A stretch of 64,000 nucleotides of DNA, from assembly GCA_009695065.1 (NCBI GenBank), contig SIBR01000004.1:62001-126000 (forward strand). Reading direction: 5' to 3'. Source of the stretch: Opitutus sp. (GTDB taxonomy: Bacteria > Verrucomicrobiota > Verrucomicrobiae > Opitutales > Opitutaceae). The translations under genes and the position numbers were made by a program. A model generated the notes under the pieces. It did not search any database. It saw only the letters and a list, made by a program, of their open reading frames with translations, and was not told where the DNA came from. Below, piece by piece: positions 57,190-64,000 of the stretch (position 1 is its first letter; every line of letters starts with the position of its first letter).

Positions 57190-59031
57190 TTAGTCACCCG
57201 GTGGGGTCGAGGCCACGGCCAGCAGATGGTAATGGAGGGGAGTGCCCTCCACGGTGCGCAGGGGATGGAGCGTGTGGAAGCCGATTTCGACCCGGGGATA
57301 ATATTGCCGCAGAAGGGCACCGAGGCTCCAGCGGGTGAAAAAGTTTTTGTGATCCGCCTCGAGCATGTGCCAGGGCACCGCGAGGCGGGGCGACAGATAG
57401 CTGAGCAGCTCGCAATTAGGAACCGAAACGATGAGTTGGCGCGGCGCCACGCGGCGCACCTCGGCGAGGAAAGCCAGCGGGTCCTCGATATGTTCGAGCA
57501 CTTCAATGCAGAGCGCGGTGTCGAATGCCCCGTCGGCGAAGGGCATGCTCTTCCCATCGACTTGTCGGTGCGGCAGACCGAGCCGGGTGAGCTCCGCGCA
57601 ATCCGCCTGTTTCACTTCCGCTCCCATCCAGTCGTAGCCGTCGGCCAGCAAGCCACGCCCATACGAACCCAATCCGCATCCGACGTCGATGAGCCGAACC
57701 GGCGGGGGACCGATGAGTTGACGCAGGCGGCTTGCGAGTTCGCCGCTCGGCGCGGACAGCGATGGGCCCGAGGTGTAGATGTGCGCGCGGTGATGAACGG
57801 CGATCGTGGCCTGGTCCAGCAGCACGCCATAATCCGCCTGCCGGTAGTCGCGCGCGATCGCGGCAAAAGCGCGCGAGAGAAAAGGCGCCGTGCGCGTGCC
57901 ATCCAACCGCCTGCCGCGCAGTTCCAGCTGCAACGGCTGGCCAAACGTGGCGGCGGGATGATGCACGAAAAAATCGAAGGCCGGCCGCGCGCCGGCGGGC
58001 AGCGCCAGCGCGGCCGATACGTCGGGGCGCCCGTGCAGCGTGCAGGTTTCTCCCAGCAACTGATCGTTCGCCCATGCCTCGATCGCGGCAATTCCGGACG
58101 CGTCGGAACCGAACCAGACCCAGCCCTGCAGCCGCAGGCACAGCGGATCCACCACGGCGCCCGCGGCGGGCGCATCAAGTGCGGCGGGAGGCGAAGCCGG
58201 TCCCGGGGAAGTTCCGGCCGCGGTTGTTTCGCGGGCGGGTTCGAGGAACGAGCGCGCGTCAGACTTCAGTGGATACGCGCGATCCTCGCGGCTGCGGCGG
58301 CGGTTGCGCCATCCGGCCAGCCAATGGCCGAGATTCTTTCTCACCCGCGCGACCGCGAGAAAGCCGATGGGGTTGTCGGCGGGAAAGCGTTCCGCGTGGT
58401 CGACAATGTCCCACGCAAATCCGGCATGGGCTCCACGCTGAAGTTCCTGGAGGAGGCCGAGCACATTCGAGGGTTCGAAAGTGTGAAAATGGATGTTGAT
58501 TTCCAGCCCCTGTCGCACGGCTTCACGCAAATCGTCCGCCAGCTTGGCCCGCCGATCGCGATGGTGTTGGGCGTCGGCTCCGCCGAAAAAAGTGTCTTCC
58601 ACGCCGAAAACGAAATCGTCGATATGCGTGGGATCGCAGGCGGTGACCTTGCGTTGGTAGTCTTCCAGAAGGTGGTTGACGGGCGTCAGGGCTCGCGGGC
58701 GGTCCCACGTCAGTCGCCGGTCGGGCACCACGAGGTAGATGATTCCGCCTGGACGCAGCACGCGGCACCACTCGGCGAGGGCCGCGATGGGATTGCCCAC
58801 ATGCTCGAGCACGTGGGACGTGACGACGTAATCGAGCGAGTTGTCGCGAAACGGCAGGTTGCAGGCTTCGCCGTAATAGTCGGCATGGACCTGCTCCCGA
58901 CCGAACTCGCGAAAGTAATCGACGTAGAAAGGAGGCGGATGCAACCCGGGCACCGGGGATTTAAAAGCGCCAATCTCGACCCCGATTTTTCCTCCGCCAA
59001 TCCAGCGCGCGACTTTTTCCTCGTGAGTCAT
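57190..59031 (-). CDS. Protein with two methyltransferase domains flanking a beta module
   Basis: Soluble protein of 613 aa from the ATG of MTHEEKVARWIGGG. The first methyltransferase (about 5-150) has IGVEIGAFKSPVPGLHPPP, LDYVVTSHVLEHVGN and VLRPGGIIYLVVPDR. A linker and a beta-sandwich (about 325-440; LCLRLQGWVWFGSDASGIA) follow. A second complete methyltransferase domain (about 465-610) has LIDVGCGLGSYGRGLL, DGKSMPFADGAFDTALCIEV and LIVSVPNCELLSYLSP. Both SAM motifs are intact. Two methylating or one active and one binding domain are equally possible. It precedes the large membrane protein by one base. Confidence 0.83.
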   Translation of the reverse strand: MTHEEKVARWIGGGKIGVEIGAFKSPVPGLHPPPFYVDYFREFGREQVHADYYGEACNLPFRDNSLDYVVTSHVLEHVGNPIAALAEWCRVLRPGGIIYLVVPDRRLTWDRPRALTPVNHLLEDYQRKVTACDPTHIDDFVFGVEDTFFGGADAQHHRDRRAKLADDLREAVRQGLEINIHFHTFEPSNVLGLLQELQRGAHAGFAWDIVDHAERFPADNPIGFLAVARVRKNLGHWLAGWRNRRRSREDRAYPLKSDARSFLEPARETTAAGTSPGPASPPAALDAPAAGAVVDPLCLRLQGWVWFGSDASGIAAIEAWANDQLLGETCTLHGRPDVSAALALPAGARPAFDFFVHHPAATFGQPLQLELRGRRLDGTRTAPFLSRAFAAIARDYRQADYGVLLDQATIAVHHRAHIYTSGPSLSAPSGELASRLRQLIGPPPVRLIDVGCGLGSYGRGLLADGYDWMGAEVKQADCAELTRLGLPHRQVDGKSMPFADGAFDTALCIEVLEHIEDPLAFLAEVRRVAPRQLIVSVPNCELLSYLSPRLAVPWHMLEADHKNFFTRWSLGALLRQYYPRVEIGFHTLHPLRTVEGTPLHYHLLAVASTPPGD

Positions 59032-59110
59032 GACGCGAAACGCGCGATAAAACGGAGGGACGGAGGGCGGCCGGCGGCGGCGGATGCGGGGCAATCGTCG
59101 GGAGCGAACC

Positions 59111-62100
59111 TCATGGCATCCATGGCCGCGGCGGGGCTGCGAGCGAAAAGTCCGTATGCTCAAGCGTCAGGTTGGGATTGTAGGCCGGGTCGTGGCGGAT
59201 GACGGCCGGCCAGCGCTGCAACATCGTTTCGACCTCGCGTCGGAAGCGCTCGTGCTTTTCCGGGGTGTCCTCGGCGCCGCGACTGACGGACTCGTGGTGG
59301 TAGAGCTCCGCGAAGGGCGTCCAGAGATTGCGATGGCCGGCGGCCTGCACCTTGAGACAAAAATCGATGTCGTTGAAGGCGACGGTGAGATTCTGTTCGT
59401 CGAGTCCGCCGACTCGCAGGTAAATTTCGCGTCGTACGACGAGGCAGGCCGCCGTAACCGCGCTGTAGTTTTGCACCAGCCGCGCCCGGTTGAAGTTCCC
59501 GTCGCTGCCGCGCGGATAATCGCGAAACGCATGACCGGCGACGCCGCCGAGTCCGACGATCACGCCGGCATGCTGAATGGTGTCGTTGGGATAATACAAG
59601 ATGGCGCCGACGCACCCCACGTCGGGCCGCAGGGCCTGCGCCGCCATTTCGTCGAGCCAGCCGCCGTGGATGACCTCGAGATCGTTGTTGAGCAGGCCGA
59701 TGAGTTCACCCGTCGCCTGGGCGACCGCGAAGTTGTTGATCGCGGAAAAATTGAAGGGCGCGTCGTAATGCAAGACGCGCACGGTGCGATCCAGCCGGGT
59801 TCCGGTCGAGCGCATGGATTCGGCGGCTACGCCGGCCTGGAGTGGATGGGTGCCGTCAGCGAGCGACTGGAGATAGGCCAGGGTCGCCGGGTCGTCGGAA
59901 CCGTTGTCGACGATGATGAGCTCGTAATTCGGATATGTGGTCTTTTCCAGAATGCTGTCGACGCATCGCTGCAGAAATCTGAGCCCGTTGCGCGTGGGTA
60001 TGACGAGTGAAACGAGCGGCGGCGCAGGCGGGAGCGGATATTGGACGCGCCAGTGATCGCCGGGAACGTGGTGCAGCGTCACCTTTTCGCCTCGCGTGGC
60101 GAAGTGGTCTGTCAGGGCGCGGTGCGCGGCCTCCAGTGGATAGTTTTTTTCGCTCAGCATCAGCGCGGTGGAGCCGGGGATCGCGCGCCAATGGTAGAGG
60201 ACCTTGGGGATGTGCCGGATGCGGGAAGGGTCGGTAATGCGGGCGACGACGCGCAACGCGAGGTCCCAATCTTGTGAACCCTCATAACCGATGCGGAAAC
60301 CCCCGACGTCGCGCACCATGGTGGTGCGGTGGACGGTGAGATGGGAGAGGTAGTTCTGCGCGTGGAATAGATCCGGCAGCCAGTCCGGCTTGAAGTAGGG
60401 TTCGTGCCGGTGCCCCTCCTCGTCGATCTTGTCCTCGTCGGAGTAAACGAGATCGGTGTCCAAGTGGACGTTGAGCAGCGCGACAACCTCATGTAGGGCG
60501 TTGGGCGCGAGTTCGTCGTCGTGGTCGAGCAGAGCGATGTATTCGCCGGTGGCGAGTTCGAGGGCGGAGTTGGACGCGGCCGAGATGTGGCCGTTTTTTT
60601 CCCGAAAGCAGACCTTGATCCGCGCGTCGCCCGCGGCGAGTTTTTCGAGGAGAGGTCGGAGGTGGGTTTGGGGCGAGGCGTCGTCGGCAATACAAAGCTC
60701 CCAACGCGGATAAACCTGGGCCTGGACTGAGGCCACCGCCTTAAGCAGCCAGCGCTGCGGCGTATTGTAGACCGGCATGACGATCGAGATCAGCGGCTTG
60801 AGGGCGAAGGCGGATTCGTCTTTCGCCAGTGCCGCCAGCGACTCGGGCGTGTGGCGGTCGAAGGTCTCCGTCCAACGTTCGTAGGATGTCAGCTCCGCCG
60901 GACCGGTGTCGTTGCCTACGCGCAGAGGAGTGGTGAAAAAGATGTGCCAGCCGCCTTCGTCGTCGCCGATTTCCAGCACCAGTTCGTGATCCTCGTTTTC
61001 CAGTGGGATCTCGACCTTCCAACCGCAATACTCCGCCTGCGGGACGTTGCGTATCGAAGCGAAGACATCCAGGCGCTTCAGCCCGTAAACTCCCGGATAG
61101 CGACGGCATCCGTTCACTGTGGCGCGGAGCTGTTTCATTGAAAGCTCAGGGGCTAGGCACCAGCCTCGGACCAGCAGTTTTTTCGCCGGAAAACTCCATG
61201 CCTGCGGGTAATCGACGCTGTAGCGAAATGTTAGTGCGGGCGCGGTCATCAGCCGGTCGGGGCCGGGCCGGGCGGTTTGCGGCGCCGTGGCAGCGAGCGT
61301 GGGGCGACGGACGAAGGGATCGACGAGTTTGCGGCGCAGCAGGCGCAGCCATGCGGTGGCCCACCACGAAAATGAAGCTTGGATGTGACGAAGCTTTTCG
61401 TCCCGCCGGGCCAATTCCCCGTTCAACGCCTGAAGTTCGACATGGCGGGTCCGGGCGGCCTCATTGAAGGCTTGGCTCTCCGCGTAGTGTTGATGCAGCA
61501 GTTTCTTATAATACTGGGCTTCGCGGTCGCTTTGGCGAAAATTCGTTTCAGCCAGATTTAGACGCTGCTGCCACGTGGTTTCTAATCGCTCAATTTCATT
61601 CTCGAACGCGCCGATCTGCTGGCGTGCGGCCTTCAGCAGGGTTTCGGCTCGATGTCGGAGGCGATCCGCCTGATCGAAGCGAGGGCGAAGATCGGCCAGC
61701 ATGCGTTCGAGATTGCCGGCATGGGCCTGAACTTCGGCGAGGGCACGCTCGAGATTGCCGGCATGGGCCTGAACTTCGGCGAGGACACGCTCGAGATTGC
61801 CGGCATGGCTTTGCGTGAGTCGCAAGCCCTCCTGCAGGTTCCGGATATGCTGCTCGTTCGCGAGGCGCTCACCCTCGAGGGCCTGGTTGAGGCCGCTGCC
61901 AAGACTGAGTTCGAGCTGGCGCACAAGCCGGGCAAGCAGGGCAAGATCGGCGGCAAGGACTGCGTCGACTTCTCCCGATTGCGACGCAAGAGATTCGGCG
62001 CGGGCGGCGAGGAGCGTCACTTCAGTGGCGAAGGGATCGGTCGCGAGTGACCAATGGGTGGTGGGTGGGCGGGCGAGGGTGGCGGCGTAAAATGCCGCGA

Positions 62101-63301
62101 GCCCCCGGGTATTCGTGACGAGGTCGAAATGCGAACGGGCAAAGGCGGCCCCGTTCGCGCCCAGCGAAGCGCAGAGCGCCGGGTCGGCGAACAACTGCAG
62201 ACACGTTTCGACAATTTCCTCCGGTGCGCCGGTTTTTAGAAAAACGGCTTCCTCGCCATCGTGCATCAGCAGGGCGAGATTCGTCGGCGGAAGCACGACG
62301 GCTTTGCCCATGGCGAGAAATTCGGGGAGCTTCGAAGGGAGGCGGTAGTCGTTGAACGGCCCGGGGCGTCCGGGTTGCAAGAGCACATCCGCGAGGGCGA
62401 GGAGGCGCGGCAGCCTGGCCTTGTCGACAAAACCGAGGTCGAGCACGTACTTGCCGTGGTCGAACGCAAGGCTGGCAAGAAACTCCGGTGAATTTAATCC
62501 CGTGCGAACGAGACGGGTCGGGGTGCCGCGCTGGTTGAGCAGCACCACGGCGAGGTAGAGTTCGCGCATCTCCGGTTCGTTCGCGAAGGTATTGCTGCCG
62601 GTAAAGACGATAACGCGCTCGTCATCCTGGAGTCCGAGTTCGGCGCGGAGGTGGCCGTCGGCCGGCTGCGGCCGGTAAAGGGAGAAATCGACGCCCGGCG
62701 GGAGCAAGTGAGTCGGCGTGCCGGCGGGCACGAATTCGCGCAGCCGGTCGACGATGTGCGTGACGCCGTCGGCAATGCGCAAGAATCCCTCGTGGCGCAG
62801 CGGATCGGGCAGGGCGTCGACGAGCCAGCTGCCGGTTCCGGCGGGGGAAGCCTCCTGAAGGGCGGCGTAGGTTTGGCCGGTGTAGCTTTCGAGGAGGTAG
62901 CGCTCGTTGTCCTCAAGATGGATGAGGACACGCGCCGGGGTGGCAATGGCGCGTTGATACGCGAGGACAAATTTGCGCACGCCTTCCCGCGGGGTCCACG
63001 CGTGGATGAGATCGGCGGGGCGGGAGTCGGGGAAGATACCCGGTTGGCCGAGCGCCTCGTCGTAGGTGGCGGGCACGAAGAGGGGGTCGCGCACGTGGGC
63101 GATCGTATCCTTTCCGTGGGGAACCACGACCACGCAGGCGTGCCCGGACGCGCAAAGCGTGTTGGCGAAGCCCCCGATGTGGTTCAGGCTGTTGGTGGTA
63201 AAATCGCCGTAGTTGACGAAGAGGATGTTCACGCGGGAGAAGGGAATTCGGGCAGGGCGACGAAGGACGCGGTGAGTGAGGGCGGCGCCGGGCGCCGACA
63301 A
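59111..63301 (-). CDS. Giant three-domain glycosyltransferase (GT4 + coiled coil + two GT2)
   Basis: Soluble protein of up to 1,396 aa. Residues about 24-430 form a GT-B transferase (ILFVNYGDFTTNSLNHIGGF, LALADVLLQPGRPGPFNDY). Residues about 440-680 are predicted coiled coil and include three copies of a 14-residue HAGNLERxLAEVQA repeat. A beta linker (about 700-810) precedes GT2 domain A (ISIVMPVYNTPQRWLLKAV; DHDDELAPN) and, from about 1,095, GT2 domain B (VSLVIPTRNGLRFLQRCVD; LLNNDLEVI). The start may instead be the GTG at 63232 (VNILFVNYGDF), which fits the family better. Probably adds several residues of one glycan in sequence. Confidence 0.85.
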   Translation of the reverse strand: MSAPGAALTHRVLRRPARIPFSRVNILFVNYGDFTTNSLNHIGGFANTLCASGHACVVVVPHGKDTIAHVRDPLFVPATYDEALGQPGIFPDSRPADLIHAWTPREGVRKFVLAYQRAIATPARVLIHLEDNERYLLESYTGQTYAALQEASPAGTGSWLVDALPDPLRHEGFLRIADGVTHIVDRLREFVPAGTPTHLLPPGVDFSLYRPQPADGHLRAELGLQDDERVIVFTGSNTFANEPEMRELYLAVVLLNQRGTPTRLVRTGLNSPEFLASLAFDHGKYVLDLGFVDKARLPRLLALADVLLQPGRPGPFNDYRLPSKLPEFLAMGKAVVLPPTNLALLMHDGEEAVFLKTGAPEEIVETCLQLFADPALCASLGANGAAFARSHFDLVTNTRGLAAFYAATLARPPTTHWSLATDPFATEVTLLAARAESLASQSGEVDAVLAADLALLARLVRQLELSLGSGLNQALEGERLANEQHIRNLQEGLRLTQSHAGNLERVLAEVQAHAGNLERALAEVQAHAGNLERMLADLRPRFDQADRLRHRAETLLKAARQQIGAFENEIERLETTWQQRLNLAETNFRQSDREAQYYKKLLHQHYAESQAFNEAARTRHVELQALNGELARRDEKLRHIQASFSWWATAWLRLLRRKLVDPFVRRPTLAATAPQTARPGPDRLMTAPALTFRYSVDYPQAWSFPAKKLLVRGWCLAPELSMKQLRATVNGCRRYPGVYGLKRLDVFASIRNVPQAEYCGWKVEIPLENEDHELVLEIGDDEGGWHIFFTTPLRVGNDTGPAELTSYERWTETFDRHTPESLAALAKDESAFALKPLISIVMPVYNTPQRWLLKAVASVQAQVYPRWELCIADDASPQTHLRPLLEKLAAGDARIKVCFREKNGHISAASNSALELATGEYIALLDHDDELAPNALHEVVALLNVHLDTDLVYSDEDKIDEEGHRHEPYFKPDWLPDLFHAQNYLSHLTVHRTTMVRDVGGFRIGYEGSQDWDLALRVVARITDPSRIRHIPKVLYHWRAIPGSTALMLSEKNYPLEAAHRALTDHFATRGEKVTLHHVPGDHWRVQYPLPPAPPLVSLVIPTRNGLRFLQRCVDSILEKTTYPNYELIIVDNGSDDPATLAYLQSLADGTHPLQAGVAAESMRSTGTRLDRTVRVLHYDAPFNFSAINNFAVAQATGELIGLLNNDLEVIHGGWLDEMAAQALRPDVGCVGAILYYPNDTIQHAGVIVGLGGVAGHAFRDYPRGSDGNFNRARLVQNYSAVTAACLVVRREIYLRVGGLDEQNLTVAFNDIDFCLKVQAAGHRNLWTPFAELYHHESVSRGAEDTPEKHERFRREVETMLQRWPAVIRHDPAYNPNLTLEHTDFSLAAPPRPWMP
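61707..61807. repeat. 42-bp tandem repeat, two full and one partial copy
   Basis: Unit starts CGAGATTGCCGGCATGGG and spans 42 bp: copies at 61707-61748, 61749-61790, and a partial copy 61791-61807. The first two differ at only one or two bases. In the glycosyltransferase they encode the HAGNLERxLAEVQA heptad-type repeat of the coiled coil, so the length can change by 14 residues without a frame break. Confidence 0.9.
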
Positions 63302-63403
63302 TCAAAATGGCAGACCCGCGACGCTGCGCCGGACACAGCGGAAGGTAAATGCGGATCTTGGATCCGCGCTTCCGGAGCGGGCGATCTGGCTGGTCGCCCC
63401 CGC

Positions 63404-64000
63404 TCAACCCATGACCCGCCGCAAATTCGACAGGGACGTACGGCTGCCGCGGGCAAACTGATCCAAGGCCGTGGTCGGATTCGTGCCGGATCCGCGAGTC
63501 GGCTTCGGGTCGACGAGAAGGAACAGGGACTGTTCGCCGGGCGAGAGCTCGGCGGAAACGCGATCAACGAGATAACTCCCAAACGCCAGGAACGTGTCCT
63601 GGATCTTCACTTTCTCAGACTCGGTGTCGCGCCGCAGGTTCGGCGCCATGCCAGTCCCGTTGTCCCGGGCGGCGAGCGGCGAGAGCGCAATCGGCCAAGT
63701 GGCATCGATCTCAATCGGGCGGGAGGCCGGTGCGAAGATGGGGAGGTCCATTCCACCGAAATCGATCGGGCGGTCGGTAAAGTGATGCTGGTCGCGATTC
63801 GAGTCTTGGGGCGCGCCAAAGGTCATTGGGTCGAAGTCAGAAGCACCAGCCTCGCCGGTCATGGGCAGCGCGGAAAGGCCGCGGGCAAATGCTTCCAGTT
63901 CGCGGGGTGCCGCCGGGAGAAGGGCGGTCTTGCCGGTGATCGCCGCCTGGAGGCTGAAGTTCGGCGCATCCTGCGCCATGAATTCGAAGACGAGTTGCTG
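63404..64000 (-). CDS. Unrecognised protein, C-terminal part, cut by window edge
   Basis: The frame is open from the right edge (CAG CAA CTC GTC ...) to a TGA at 63404-63406, giving at least 199 codons. An in-frame ATG at 63979 exists, but the upstream codons read smoothly (QQLVFEFMAQDAP), so the start probably lies outside. The sequence shows MAQDAPNFSLQAAITGKTAL, DSNRDQHHFTDRPIDFGG, and SEKVKIQDTFLAFGSYLVD with a C-terminal TALDQFARGSRTSLSNLRRV. It has no signal peptide or membrane segment in the visible part and no family was recognised. Confidence 0.6.
   Translation of the reverse strand, partial: QQLVFEFMAQDAPNFSLQAAITGKTALLPAAPRELEAFARGLSALPMTGEAGASDFDPMTFGAPQDSNRDQHHFTDRPIDFGGMDLPIFAPASRPIEIDATWPIALSPLAARDNGTGMAPNLRRDTESEKVKIQDTFLAFGSYLVDRVSAELSPGEQSLFLLVDPKPTRGSGTNPTTALDQFARGSRTSLSNLRRVMG

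Noticed and set aside
57181..59202. 673-codon plus-strand open frame.
   Set aside because: Antisense to the two-headed methyltransferase gene, whose SAM motifs are convincing.
61707..61807. Possible CRISPR-like repeat array.
   Set aside because: Repeats are adjacent without spacers and lie inside a coding region.

Overview
The window is GC-rich, gene-dense DNA from a Gram-negative bacterium, most likely a member of the Verrucomicrobiota (Opitutaceae-like). This is inferred from LPS heptose genes, a very large DUF6797-type multihaem cytochrome of the kind seen in planctomycetes and verrucomicrobia, a PVC-style MFS transporter and long runs of glycosyltransferases. No rRNA, tRNA, CRISPR array, integrase or transposase was recognised.

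Layout. (1) 1-9 kb: a minus-strand run (glutaminyl cyclotransferase, M24 aminopeptidase, hldA heptose kinase, gmhB heptose phosphatase, and mutM cut by the left edge), then a NUDIX hydrolase, a frameshifted metallophosphoesterase, a decayed lipoprotein-sorting-like gene, a YhcH/YiaL-family protein, rlmJ and a response-regulator remnant. (2) 9-25 kb: housekeeping and metabolism. It holds an MFS transporter with a clear terminator, Hsp20, a MazG-like pyrophosphohydrolase, a 1.4-kilo-residue tetrahaem cytochrome, a hydroxylase/haemolysin-III fusion, a nuclease-fold protein, Hsp33, a pnuC + NadR-type kinase NAD-salvage pair, an iron alcohol dehydrogenase, an ABM monooxygenase and an alpha-oxoamine synthase. 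(3) 25-63.3 kb: a surface-glycan region. It contains soluble glycosyltransferases (GT4 and GT2 folds), several polytopic membrane proteins resembling GT-C enzymes, SAM methyltransferases, dTDP-sugar genes (rfbA, rfbB and a plant NRS/ER-like epimerase-reductase in place of rfbC/rfbD), two CDP-paratose-2-epimerase-like SDRs and a third SDR. (4) The right edge holds the C-terminal part of an unrecognised protein.

The genes fit a cell building a heptose- and rhamnose-containing surface polysaccharide. hldA and gmhB feed ADP-heptose synthesis. rfbA, rfbB and the NRS/ER-like enzyme could make dTDP-L-rhamnose in three proteins. DPM/GtrB-like GT2 enzymes would make polyprenyl-phosphate sugars for the multi-membrane-span proteins. 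The GT4/GT2 enzymes and methyltransferases would assemble and cap chains. No flippase, polymerase or ABC exporter was recognised, so export must be encoded elsewhere or hidden among the unnamed membrane proteins.

Several genes carry single-base indels in homopolymers or short C runs (near 6278, 6980, 49946 and 52449). One also has an in-frame amber codon (51959-51961). These are either real decay or phase variation, or consensus errors in the assembly. Starts were moved inward from the longest open frame wherever ATGA overlaps, signal peptides or family N-termini supported it.
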